Source: JBEVJC01 sp040510375 (GTDB taxonomy: Bacteria > Bacteroidota > Bacteroidia > Chitinophagales > Chitinophagaceae). Taken from it: DNA of 64,000 nt. Below the pieces are notes generated by a model. The model worked only from the letters and a program-made list of their open reading frames with translations. It ran no database searches and had not been told where the DNA came from. Shown here in pieces: positions 8,812 to 17,078 of this stretch. A program made the translations under genes and the position numbers. Within the stretch, counting starts at the first letter, position 1. Every line of letters begins with the position of its first letter. The stretch lies in assembly GCA_040510375.1 (NCBI GenBank), contig JBEVJC010000012.1, forward strand, positions 496,001-560,000, in the 5' to 3' direction.

Positions 8812-8817
8812 TCTTTG
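8810..8817 (+). promoter_or_regulatory. -7 element for the HxlR gene
   Basis: The plus-strand element TATCTTTG matches TAnnTTTG. It is back-to-back with the NmrA promoter, and the predicted transcription start falls inside the inverted repeat at 8818-8837. Confidence 0.6.
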
Positions 8818-8837
8818 TACTTACTTATCTACAAGTA
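8818..8837. promoter_or_regulatory. Candidate HxlR operator
   Basis: The inverted repeat TACTT-N10-AAGTA resembles the arrangement bound by HxlR/YodB-type dimers. The 8-mer GTACTTAC also appears twice as a direct repeat (8817-8824 and 8835-8842). The site covers the hxlR start region and the -33 TTG of the NmrA promoter, so one bound dimer could repress both genes. Confidence 0.55.
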
Positions 8838-8857
8838 CTTACCCCAAAGTATGTAAC

Positions 8858-9256
8858 ATGTCCAAAGTCAAAGTTAGTTCAACCCGGAATTTTAACAAGG
8901 GCCGCGCCGAACTGCAATGCCCTGTCAGCTACGTGGTAAACAAGATTGGTGGTTACTGGAAACCGATTATCCTGTACCAGCTGATGATGGGTACCAAAAG
9001 ATATAGTGAACTGAAACGCGCTATTCCCGCCATTACTGAAAAGATGCTGATCCAGCACCTTAAACAACTGCAGGAAGATGATATGGTGATCCGTAACATG
9101 AAGGAAACAGTTCCGCCATTTGTGGAATATAGTCTCGGCCCTTCCGGTAAAACCCTTAAACCCCTGCTTAACCTTATGGCCGAATGGGCGGTGAATGATA
9201 ATAGAAAACGGGCTCTCGAAGAAAGGAAGAAACAGTCAAAAGCCGTCATCGTCTGA
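8858..9256 (+). CDS. HxlR-family transcriptional regulator
   Basis: This 132-residue winged-helix protein has the typical HxlR core (GGYWKPIILYQL, then RYSELKRAIPAITEKML). A cysteine in QCPV (residue 21) sits where redox-sensing HxlR members such as YodB carry their reactive Cys. It likely represses the divergent NmrA gene through the operator at 8818-8837. The permease gene starts only 30 nt after its stop, so it may also be the first gene of the catabolic cluster; which target matters physiologically is open. Confidence 0.9.
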   Translation: MSKVKVSSTRNFNKGRAELQCPVSYVVNKIGGYWKPIILYQLMMGTKRYSELKRAIPAITEKMLIQHLKQLQEDDMVIRNMKETVPPFVEYSLGPSGKTLKPLLNLMAEWAVNDNRKRALEERKKQSKAVIV

Positions 9257-9286
9257 ATTGTATTATCTTCAGAAAAATAACAGCTG

Positions 9287-10621
9287 TTGGCAAAACCTGC
9301 GACCGAACTGAACCGAACACTAAACGCTACTATGCTCTGGGGATTGGGTGTGGGATATGTGATCTCCGGTATGTATTTCGGATGGAATCTGGGTCTGGAG
9401 AAAGGTGGCACCCTGGGTCTTGGCATCGCTACCGCCTTTATCATCATCATGTACCTCTGTTTTACCTTCAGTTACACAGAGCTGGCCTGCAGTATTCCCC
9501 GTGCAGGCGGGGTGTTTGACTATGCAGCCCGCGCCTTTGGTAAGGATATTGGTTTTGTCGCGGGACTGGCACAAAGTATCGAATTCATCTTTGCGCCCCC
9601 GGCGATTGCATTTGCCATCGGTGCTTATTTCAACCTGTTTTTTCCCCAGATCCCGGTTCTCGCTATTGCCATTTTTATTTATTTCGCCTTTACCGCATTG
9701 AATATCTATGGTGTAAAAGCAGCGGCTACCTTTGAATTGTTTGTCACCATTCTTGCCGTGGGTGAATTATTACTCTTTGCCGGGGTAAGTCTCCCCTCAT
9801 TAAAAATAGAGAACCTTCAACATAATGCATTGCCGAACGGATGGCAGGGTATCCTTGCTGCAATCCCTTTTGCCATCTGGTTTTTCCTTGGTATTGAAGG
9901 AGTGGCAAATGTGGCGGAAGAAACAATCAACCCCCAGCGCACCATACTCCGGGGTTTTGGTTTTGCCATACTCACCCTGGTGGTGCTTTGCATTTTAACC
10001 TTTATCAGTTCAGTGGGTGTTGGCGGCTGGGAGGCAGTGGTGTATAAGGCCGATGGGTCTACTTCCGATTCCCCCTTACCATTAGCCCTGGGTCAGATCG
10101 TAGCTGATAATAATTTTTTATATCATCTGTTGATCAGTATTGGTTTGCTGGGACTGGTCGCCTCTTTCCATGGTATCATCCTGGCCGCAGGTCGCTCCAG
10201 TTTTGAATTCGGCCGGGTTAAAATGGCGCCGTCGTTCCTTGGTAAAATCCATCCGCGTTTTCACACACCGGCCAATGCCCTGATGGCTAACATGGTACTT
10301 GGCATCATTGCACTACTAACCGGTAAAACAGGTGATATCATAACCCTTTCCGTTTTTGGTGCCCTTACTCTCTATATCATCGCAATGTTGTCGAACCTTC
10401 GCCTGCGCAAAAGGGAACCGGATCTGACCCGGCCATTCCGGGTACCCTTTTATCCGCTTACCCCGTTGGTTGCCCTGGTCATTGCCCTTCTTTCCTTTAT
10501 TGCTATGAGCTATTATAATTTTAATTTAGCCCTGATTTACTGCAGTGTGCTGCTGTTTGCATTTGTGTTATATAAAATAGTTACTGCAGGTCAAAAAAGA
10601 CTTTCCAATCAACAAATATGA
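9287..10621 (+). CDS. APC-family amine/amino acid permease, ethanolamine-permease type
   Basis: This 444-residue integral membrane protein has about 12 hydrophobic segments. The N-terminal MLWGLGVGYVISGMYFGWN stretch and the GIEGVANVAEE segment near residue 204 are characteristic of the ethanolamine permease branch of the APC superfamily. Translation starts at a TTG (9287); the next Met is residue 16, directly at the conserved block, and could also be used. The stop overlaps the next start as ATGA, so it is translationally coupled to the glutamine-synthetase-like gene. It probably imports the amine that the cluster degrades. Ethanolamine is the best guess; other small amines or amino alcohols are possible. 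Confidence 0.85.
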   Translation: MAKPATELNRTLNATMLWGLGVGYVISGMYFGWNLGLEKGGTLGLGIATAFIIIMYLCFTFSYTELACSIPRAGGVFDYAARAFGKDIGFVAGLAQSIEFIFAPPAIAFAIGAYFNLFFPQIPVLAIAIFIYFAFTALNIYGVKAAATFELFVTILAVGELLLFAGVSLPSLKIENLQHNALPNGWQGILAAIPFAIWFFLGIEGVANVAEETINPQRTILRGFGFAILTLVVLCILTFISSVGVGGWEAVVYKADGSTSDSPLPLALGQIVADNNFLYHLLISIGLLGLVASFHGIILAAGRSSFEFGRVKMAPSFLGKIHPRFHTPANALMANMVLGIIALLTGKTGDIITLSVFGALTLYIIAMLSNLRLRKREPDLTRPFRVPFYPLTPLVALVIALLSFIAMSYYNFNLALIYCSVLLFAFVLYKIVTAGQKRLSNQQI

Positions 10622-11976
10622 AATCTACCAACGAGATCATCCAGACGGTCAGGGAACATCCCTCGGGAAGAGTGAAAATCGCTTTCGTAGATATCGATGG
10701 TATCCTCAGGGGCAAGTATATCTCTGTCAAAAAATTCCTGGCCGCCGCAGAGGGAACAACCAGTTTTTGTGATGTGATCTTTGGTTGGGATTCTGCAGAC
10801 CTGGCCTACGAAAATATAAATTATACAGGCTGGCATACGGGTTATCCGGATTCGGTGGCGCGACTGGACCTGTCGACCTTCCGCACCATTCCCTGGGAAC
10901 AGGACATTCCATTTTTCCTTGGCGAACTACTTGATAAAAATCACCAGCCGTCGCCGGTTGATCCGCGCCAGCTGCTGAAAAAAGTAACAAATGATGCGGC
11001 AGATATGGGTTTTACCGTACTGGCATCACAGGAATTCGAGTGGTATAATTTCCTTGAAACACCGCAGTCGCTGAAGACAAAAAATTTCTCCGGTCTTACC
11101 CCGCTTACACCAGGCATGTTTGGTTATTCACAACTGCGCAGCTCGTATAACAGTGATTTTTTTGCCGACCTGTTCGATCTGCTGACCAGGTTCGGTATTC
11201 CCATCGAAGGCATCCATACCGAAACCGGTCCCGGTACTTATGAAGCAGCCATCGAATATTCCAGTTTAAACGAAGCAGGCGACCAGGCCGTTCTTTTTAA
11301 ATCAGCAGTGAAGGAGATCGCATACCGTCACGGGATCCTTGCCACTTTCATGGCTAAGATAAATGAATCACTACCCGGTTGTGGTGGTCATATCCACCAG
11401 AGCCTGGCCGATAAAAAAGGCGTCAATGTTTTTTACGATGACCTGGGTGAACATAAAATGAGTGCGGTAATGCAGCAATATGTGGCCGGACAACTGTACT
11501 GTCTCCCGTTCCTGCTTCCGATGTATGCGCCAACCATCAACAGTTATAAACGCCTGGTTGAAGGGGCATGGGCTCCCACTACGCTGACCTGGGGAATTGA
11601 TAACCGGACCGTTGCCTTGCGCATCCTCAACGGATCGCCTGCAGCCTGCCGCGTAGAAAACCGCGTGGTTGGTGCGGATGCCAATCCCTGCCTGGCAATG
11701 GCGGCCTCTGTTGCCTCCGGATTGTATGGAATCCGCATGAAAATGAGCCTTTCGCAACCCGTCAGCCTGGGTAATGGGTACCTGGATTTTTCCAATGGCC
11801 GTTTACCCTCCACCCTGGAACAGGCTACTGCACAAATGAAGGACTCAGCCCTTGCCCGCGAGATCCTGGGGGAGAAATTCACCACTCATTTTACTGCTAC
11901 GCGGGACTGGGAATGGAAACAGCACCTGAAAGCCGTGACCGATTGGGAATTGCGACGTTATTTTGAGATCATCTGA
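10618..11976 (+). CDS. Glutamine-synthetase-like gamma-glutamyl-amine ligase
   Basis: This 452-residue protein has the GS beta-grasp and catalytic domains. The metal/glutamate motif QEFEWY is near residue 140, E-rich HTETGPGTYEAAIEYS near 200, the GS loop GGHIHQSL near 258, and NSYKRLV near 307. The late ENR segment is followed by an ADANPCLAMAA block. It lacks the adenylylation tyrosine motif of true GlnA. Neighbours with permease, alcohol and aldehyde dehydrogenases and a gamma-glutamyl hydrolase point to ATP-dependent gamma-glutamylation of an amine, like PuuA (putrescine), IpuC (isopropylamine/alaninol) or Streptomyces GlnA4 (ethanolamine). The alcohol dehydrogenase in the set favours an amino alcohol. 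Substrate assignment is inference. Confidence 0.87.
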   Translation: MKSTNEIIQTVREHPSGRVKIAFVDIDGILRGKYISVKKFLAAAEGTTSFCDVIFGWDSADLAYENINYTGWHTGYPDSVARLDLSTFRTIPWEQDIPFFLGELLDKNHQPSPVDPRQLLKKVTNDAADMGFTVLASQEFEWYNFLETPQSLKTKNFSGLTPLTPGMFGYSQLRSSYNSDFFADLFDLLTRFGIPIEGIHTETGPGTYEAAIEYSSLNEAGDQAVLFKSAVKEIAYRHGILATFMAKINESLPGCGGHIHQSLADKKGVNVFYDDLGEHKMSAVMQQYVAGQLYCLPFLLPMYAPTINSYKRLVEGAWAPTTLTWGIDNRTVALRILNGSPAACRVENRVVGADANPCLAMAASVASGLYGIRMKMSLSQPVSLGNGYLDFSNGRLPSTLEQATAQMKDSALAREILGEKFTTHFTATRDWEWKQHLKAVTDWELRRYFEII

Positions 11977-12074
11977 TCTTTTTTGAATAATTTCAACCGA
12001 CCTAAGCCCTGACCACTGGCTTGCCTGCCTGCCATACCACTTAATTACTCATTTACTAAAACAGGTGAACCATC

Positions 12075-13223
12075 GTGTCATTCAAACAGGTATATCAGTA
12101 TAATTTCCCCACCAATATCCGTTTTGGTACAACGGTTGTCAGCGAACTGGGCGACTATCTCCGCATTAATAACCTTCAACGCCCATTGGTCGTATCTGAT
12201 CCCAATGTGGTGCAACTGGGTTTTTTTAAAAAAATCATTGGTGAGATCAAGGCAAAGGGAATTTCACCGGAAATTTTCAGTGATATTCATAAAAATCCTG
12301 TCAGGTCCGATGTATACAGGGGTACCGAAGTCTATGACGATAGCGGGTGCGACAGTATTATCGGTATCGGGGGTGGTGCTGCACTTGATGTAGCCCGGGC
12401 CATTGTGCTGAGGGTTTTTCACCGGGATGATCTTTTTAAGTATGACGACCTGATTGGCGGAGATGTGTATGTAACAGGTGAAGTGCCTCATTTTATCACT
12501 ATCCCTACTACCGCCGGCACCGGCAGTGAAGTAGGACGCAGTGCCATCATTGCCGACGATATAACACACCAGAAAAAAATACTGTTTTCACCGAAGCTCA
12601 TTGCAAAAATTGTGTTTGCCGATCCATTATTAACAATGGATCTTCCTGCTCCGATCGCAGCGGCAACAGGTATGGATGCACTCACCCATAATATGGAAGC
12701 ATACCTGGCAAAAATGGAACACCCCATGTGTGAGGGCATTGCGCTGGAGGGTATTTCACTGATACACCAATCGCTCGAAGATGCAGTGCTCCGGCCTGAT
12801 ATTGAAAATAAAAGTAAGATGCTTATCGCTTCATTGATGGGGGCCGTGGCTTTCCAGAAGGGGCTTGGTGTGGTCCATTCACTGGCACATCCAATGTCTT
12901 CCCTGCTGGATACCCACCACGGACTTGCCAACGCGGTGAATATTCCTTACGGAATGGATTTTAACATTCCGGGTTCCGAACACAAATTCAAACGGATTGC
13001 ACAGGTGCTTGAATTGAAAGAACAAACTGGCGAGGCTGTTGTTAAATATCTGCACGACCTCAATGCAAGGATCAGTATACCACACCGGTTACGTGATGTA
13101 GGGGTGCGGGACGAACATATTGACACCCTGGCTGACCTGGCTATTGCCGATTTCGCACATCCCAATAATCCGCGACCGGTGACCCGCGCTGATTTCAGGG
13201 ATTTGTATTCAATAGCTCTCTGA
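12075..13223 (+). CDS. Iron-containing (group III) alcohol dehydrogenase
   Basis: This 382-residue NAD(P)-dependent dehydrogenase starts at a GTG. It shows the family's GIGGGAALDVAR nucleotide-binding motif (about residue 97), PTTAGTGSEVG near 139, the MDALTHNMEAYLA signature near 198 and the metal-binding HSLAHPM block near 263. In this cluster it likely oxidises the hydroxyl of a gamma-glutamylated amino alcohol to the aldehyde. It thus takes the place that the FAD oxidase PuuB has in putrescine degradation. It lies 98 nt after the ligase and 39 nt before the hydrolase. Group III ADHs can also reduce aldehydes, so direction is inferred from context. Confidence 0.9.
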   Translation: MSFKQVYQYNFPTNIRFGTTVVSELGDYLRINNLQRPLVVSDPNVVQLGFFKKIIGEIKAKGISPEIFSDIHKNPVRSDVYRGTEVYDDSGCDSIIGIGGGAALDVARAIVLRVFHRDDLFKYDDLIGGDVYVTGEVPHFITIPTTAGTGSEVGRSAIIADDITHQKKILFSPKLIAKIVFADPLLTMDLPAPIAAATGMDALTHNMEAYLAKMEHPMCEGIALEGISLIHQSLEDAVLRPDIENKSKMLIASLMGAVAFQKGLGVVHSLAHPMSSLLDTHHGLANAVNIPYGMDFNIPGSEHKFKRIAQVLELKEQTGEAVVKYLHDLNARISIPHRLRDVGVRDEHIDTLADLAIADFAHPNNPRPVTRADFRDLYSIAL

Positions 13224-13262
13224 CTGGCCGGCATCCTGGTCGCAATTAAAAAACGTACATCA

Positions 13263-14045
13263 ATGAAGATCGGTATCACCTATACGGGTTCGGAAGAAAA
13301 ACAACAGAACTACCATAACTGGCTGCGGGGCGGAACGGGGGAATATGAATTCGTTACCCTTCACCACAACGAAGGCCAGCCCAACCTGGATGAGTATGCC
13401 GGGATCCTGTTCAGCGGTGGCACCGATGTGCATCCCGACTTTTATAATGCATCGGTATCCTACCCCAATGCTCCCGGGGAATTTGACCTGCCGCGTGATG
13501 AATTTGAAAAGGAATTGTTTTTCGCTGCTTCCAAACGCGGAGTTCCCATTCTTGGAATCTGCCGCGGTATGCAACTGATCAATGTATTGTCGGGCGGAAC
13601 CTTAAAACAGGACCTGGGAGAACCTGCTAATGAATTGCATCGTGGTGAACCGGCCGATAAACAACATCGGGTTACCGTAAAACCAGGAACGCAATTGATG
13701 GAGATCCTTTCCGGCAATGCAGGGAAAAACGGCGATGTTGCAGGTAAACCAGGAGGCGAGGGCTTTTCCATCAATACGTCAACGGAAGTTGAAGTTAACA
13801 GCGCGCATCACCAGGTAATCAATGAGCCTGCTCCGGGTATGCTTATCAGTTCTTATTCCGCCGACGGACATGCAGAAGCGCTGGAAAGAAAATCGCCCCT
13901 GGGTCAGCCGTTTTTGTTGGGTGTCCAGTGGCATCCGGAAAGAATGTTTCGTTTTGGCCTGGAGGATACACCGGCTTCCGCCGCGATCCGTGGCCAGTTC
14001 ATACAGGAAATAAATAAATACACCAACCGCCATGAAAATAGTTAA
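13263..14045 (+). CDS. Gamma-glutamyl-gamma-aminobutyrate hydrolase-like (PuuD/peptidase C26)
   Basis: This 260-residue class I glutamine amidotransferase-fold hydrolase has the nucleophile in GICRGMQL (Cys near residue 100) and the His-Glu pair in VQWHPE near 222. The family cleaves gamma-glutamyl amide bonds, releasing glutamate. Here it would be the last step, freeing glutamate and the oxidised product (glycine if the substrate is ethanolamine). It overlaps the aldehyde dehydrogenase gene by 14 nt, so the two are probably coupled in translation. Confidence 0.9.
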   Translation: MKIGITYTGSEEKQQNYHNWLRGGTGEYEFVTLHHNEGQPNLDEYAGILFSGGTDVHPDFYNASVSYPNAPGEFDLPRDEFEKELFFAASKRGVPILGICRGMQLINVLSGGTLKQDLGEPANELHRGEPADKQHRVTVKPGTQLMEILSGNAGKNGDVAGKPGGEGFSINTSTEVEVNSAHHQVINEPAPGMLISSYSADGHAEALERKSPLGQPFLLGVQWHPERMFRFGLEDTPASAAIRGQFIQEINKYTNRHENS

Positions 14046-15399
14046 CCCGGCAACCGAAGAGTTGATTGAAGAAGTGATAACAGACGACCGGCAATCGCTC
14101 GTTTCCACTCTTGAACTATTAAGGGCTGCCCAGCCCGACTGGGCCGCGGTGTCACTGCAGCAGCGAATAAAAACCATCAACTCGTTTGCTTCACTCCTCA
14201 AAGAAAATATTGAAGGGCTCGCCAGTGTGCTTACGAGCGAAGTGGGTAAACCACTCCAGCAGTCACGCAATGAAATCAATGGTGCCATAACACGTATCAA
14301 CTGGATGTTGAAGAATGCGGAGAAATACCTTTCACCCGAAACAATGTCTGATGAACCGGGTATGGAAGAAAAAATTATTTATGAGCCCATCGGTGTTATC
14401 TGTAATATCTCTGCGTGGAACTATCCTTACCTGGTAGGTGTGAACGTATTTATTCCCGCGCTGCTGGCAGGTAATACAGTTTGTTATAAACCTTCCGAAT
14501 ATGCAACGCTCACGGGACTGGAGATCGCCCGTCTGCTGCATCTGGCCGGTATTCCGGATAATGTTTTTAAAACAGCAGTGGGCGGACCTGATACCGGTGA
14601 GATACTGCTGGGACTTCCATTTGATGGTTATTACTTTACCGGCAGCTATCGTACCGGACAATATATTTTTGAAAAGGTCTCGGCAAAAATGGTTCCCTGC
14701 CAATGCGAACTGGGAGGAAAAGATCCGTTGTATGTTGCAGACGATGTCACCGATATTAAGGCAGTTGCGGTGGCCACAGCGGATGGGGCTTTTTATAATA
14801 ACGGTCAGAGTTGTTGTTCGGTGGAACGTATTTATGTACATGAAAAAGTATACGACCAGTATATCAATGAATTTATCCAGGAAGTTTTGTCGTGGAAGAT
14901 CGGTGATCCCAATTCAGAAGGAGTATACATTGGTCCATTAACCCGCGGGCAACAACTTGACCTGCTGGACCTCCATGTCAGTGATGCAATAGCAAAGGGC
15001 GCCACCCTGGTGGCAGGAGGGAAGAGAATGGTTGGTACTGGTTACTATTATGAACCTGCTGTGCTTACCGGCGTGAATCACCAGATGCAGCTGATGAAGG
15101 AAGAGTCGTTCGGACCATTGATAGGTATCATGAAAGTAAAGGACGACCGGGAAGCTATCCAACTGATGCAGGACACAGAGTATGGTCTCACTGCAAGCGT
15201 ATACAGCAATAGCCGCGAGCGCGCCGAAAAGATCCTGTCGGAAATAGATACCGGGTCGGGTTACTGGAACTGTTGCGACCGTGTCAGTGCAGCCCTTCCG
15301 TGGAGTGGACGAAAACATTCAGGTTTTGGATCCACCCTGTCTTACACCGGCCTGCGCGCTTTTACAAAAACCAAGGCCTATCACTTGCGTAAGGTGTAA
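14032..15399 (+). CDS. NAD(P)-dependent aldehyde dehydrogenase
   Basis: This 455-residue ALDH-superfamily enzyme is of the succinate-semialdehyde-type length. The catalytic Cys lies in NNGQSCC (about residue 263) and the general-base Glu in CELGGKDP near 225. NAD-site features are ISAWNYP near 125 and a Lys in YKPSEYA near 152. In context it would oxidise a gamma-glutamyl amino-aldehyde to the acid before the hydrolase releases glutamate. It is the last gene of the cluster, and no strong terminator directly follows its stop. Confidence 0.92.
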   Translation: MKIVNPATEELIEEVITDDRQSLVSTLELLRAAQPDWAAVSLQQRIKTINSFASLLKENIEGLASVLTSEVGKPLQQSRNEINGAITRINWMLKNAEKYLSPETMSDEPGMEEKIIYEPIGVICNISAWNYPYLVGVNVFIPALLAGNTVCYKPSEYATLTGLEIARLLHLAGIPDNVFKTAVGGPDTGEILLGLPFDGYYFTGSYRTGQYIFEKVSAKMVPCQCELGGKDPLYVADDVTDIKAVAVATADGAFYNNGQSCCSVERIYVHEKVYDQYINEFIQEVLSWKIGDPNSEGVYIGPLTRGQQLDLLDLHVSDAIAKGATLVAGGKRMVGTGYYYEPAVLTGVNHQMQLMKEESFGPLIGIMKVKDDREAIQLMQDTEYGLTASVYSNSRERAEKILSEIDTGSGYWNCCDRVSAALPWSGRKHSGFGSTLSYTGLRAFTKTKAYHLRKV

Positions 15400-15507
15400 C
15401 ACATAAACGTGATTTGAAGGATACATAGCCAGTCAGAAATATTGAACTCCTTATTAATTGTGCCCATTTGTACTAGTAATTGCATCGTTCGGTACAAGCA
15501 ATTTCTT

Positions 15508-15515
15508 TAACTTTG
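15508..15515 (+). promoter_or_regulatory. -7 element upstream of cydA
   Basis: TAACTTTG matches TAnnTTTG. No good -33 partner is obvious. If used, transcription begins near 15520 and the cydA leader is about 95 nt long and includes the hairpin at 15574-15599. Confidence 0.5.
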
Positions 15516-15573
15516 ATCCATAAAATTTACACTTGAACAGAACCACATTTTATATTATACCTGAATAGAAGCT

Positions 15574-15599
15574 CCCGACATATTGTTGGGGTTTTTTTT
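15574..15599 (+). terminator. Terminator-like hairpin in the cydA leader
   Basis: CCCGACA-TAT-TGTTGGG is followed by G and eight Ts, the form of an intrinsic terminator. It ends 14 nt before the cydA ATG. It could end the upstream catabolic operon or attenuate transcripts from the element at 15508-15515. Confidence 0.65.
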
Positions 15600-15613
15600 G
15601 TCAATAACCGACT

Positions 15614-17050
15614 ATGGATGTAGAAATATTATCAAGGATTCAGTTCGCCTTTACCATTGCATTTCACTATATCTATCCACCGCTCAGCATAGGATTGGGA
15701 CTGGTCATTGTTATCATGGAGGGCATGTACCTGAAAACCGGAATCAAGGCTTACGAACAGATGACCCGTTTCTGGATCCGCATATTTGCATTGATCTTTG
15801 GTATCGGTGTGGCAACGGGTATAATTATGGAGTTCGAGTTCGGTACCAACTGGGCTTCGTACTCAAGATATGTGGGGGATATTTTCGGAAGCGCGCTTGC
15901 AGCGGAAGGAATTTTTGCTTTTGCACTTGAAAGCGGATTTCTCGGTGTCCTTATTTTTGGGTGGAACAGGGTAGGACCGAAAGTGCATTTCTTTTCGGCC
16001 ATCATGGTGTTTCTTGGTTCCATGTTCAGTGCAGTCTGGATTGTGGTGGCCAATAGCTGGCAGCAGACTCCGGCCGGATATCATATTGTAGGGGAGGGGT
16101 TAAATGCAAGGGCAGAGATAACCGATTTCTGGGCGATGGTCTTTAATCCATCGAGTGTTGACCGGGTGTTTCATGTCTGGATCGGTGCGTTTCTTGCCGG
16201 CGCGTTCCTGGTATTAAGTGTCAATGCCTATTATATCCGCAAAAAAAAGTTCCTTGAAATAGCGAAGCCAGGTTTTAAGATCGCACTGGCAGTTGCGGTT
16301 GTCAGCTCGCTTGCCCAACTTTTTATGGGTCATCGGAGTGCTGATGGCGTGGCAAAAAACCAACCGGCCAAACTGGCGGCATTTGAAGGTCATTACGATA
16401 GTTCGGCAAGAGCTGATATGTATTTGTTTGGTTGGGTCAATCAGGAAAGTGGGGAAGTAACAGGTGTCAAAATCCCCGGAGGATTATCCTTCCTCGTTCA
16501 TGGAAATACACATGCCCCGATAGCCGGTCTCGATGCCTTTAAACCGGAGGACCGGCCCAGGCAGGTGAATGCCATATTCCAGTTTTATCATATCATGGTG
16601 TCGATCGGGATGATCCTCATCGCACTTACCCTTTATGCATGCTGGTTATGGCGGAGGGGGAAACTATTTAATAAGGACTGGCTGATGCTTGTATTTGTGT
16701 GGGCAGTCCTGCTGCCGCAGGTGGCCAACCAGGTAGGATGGTTCTCTGCCGAAATGGGTCGTCAGCCATGGGTGGTTTATGGCTTGCTCCGGACCTCTGA
16801 TGCATTGTCAAAAAATGTGACGGCCAACCAGGTTGTTTTTTCGCTGATACTTTTTACTGTAGTTTATACTATGTTGCTTGTACTTTTCCTTTACCTGATG
16901 AATAAAAAGATCCAGCATGGCCCGGTTGAATATGCGGCAAAGGACCATATAGATGAAGGATCCAAAAGGGATAATCCCATAATGGATCATGAAGGCAATG
17001 AACCAGGAAAGGAAGATGATGTTCCCGCAGATAAAGAAAACTCCTATTGA
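15614..17050 (+). CDS. cydA: Cytochrome bd ubiquinol/menaquinol oxidase subunit I
   Basis: This 478-residue membrane protein is the haem-bearing quinol oxidase subunit that reduces O2 to water at low oxygen. Visible markers are the N-terminal FHYIYPP (haem His), the AAEGIFAFALESGF helix carrying the paired glutamates, and the GWxxxExGRQPW signature near residue 375. It is shorter than E. coli CydA (522 residues), consistent with a short Q-loop form. A charged hydrophilic tail follows the last helix. cydB follows after 28 nt. A terminator-like hairpin immediately precedes the gene. No cydX-like small gene was found after cydB. Confidence 0.97.
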   Translation: MDVEILSRIQFAFTIAFHYIYPPLSIGLGLVIVIMEGMYLKTGIKAYEQMTRFWIRIFALIFGIGVATGIIMEFEFGTNWASYSRYVGDIFGSALAAEGIFAFALESGFLGVLIFGWNRVGPKVHFFSAIMVFLGSMFSAVWIVVANSWQQTPAGYHIVGEGLNARAEITDFWAMVFNPSSVDRVFHVWIGAFLAGAFLVLSVNAYYIRKKKFLEIAKPGFKIALAVAVVSSLAQLFMGHRSADGVAKNQPAKLAAFEGHYDSSARADMYLFGWVNQESGEVTGVKIPGGLSFLVHGNTHAPIAGLDAFKPEDRPRQVNAIFQFYHIMVSIGMILIALTLYACWLWRRGKLFNKDWLMLVFVWAVLLPQVANQVGWFSAEMGRQPWVVYGLLRTSDALSKNVTANQVVFSLILFTVVYTMLLVLFLYLMNKKIQHGPVEYAAKDHIDEGSKRDNPIMDHEGNEPGKEDDVPADKENSY

Positions 17051-17078
17051 TCAGAACGTTGGATAGAAAAAAAATAGT

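Noticed and set aside
13779..14300. 173-codon minus-strand frame across the hydrolase/ALDH junction
   Set aside because: Both plus-strand genes there have full catalytic motifs, so this is a shadow frame.
9287..15399. Putrescine (Puu) degradation operon
   Set aside because: The FAD-dependent PuuB oxidase and a PuuP-type permease are missing. An alcohol dehydrogenase and an ethanolamine-type permease are present instead. It is kept only as an alternative.
15574..15599. Riboswitch in the cydA leader
   Set aside because: Only a simple hairpin with a T-run is visible; no aptamer-like multi-stem core could be drawn.
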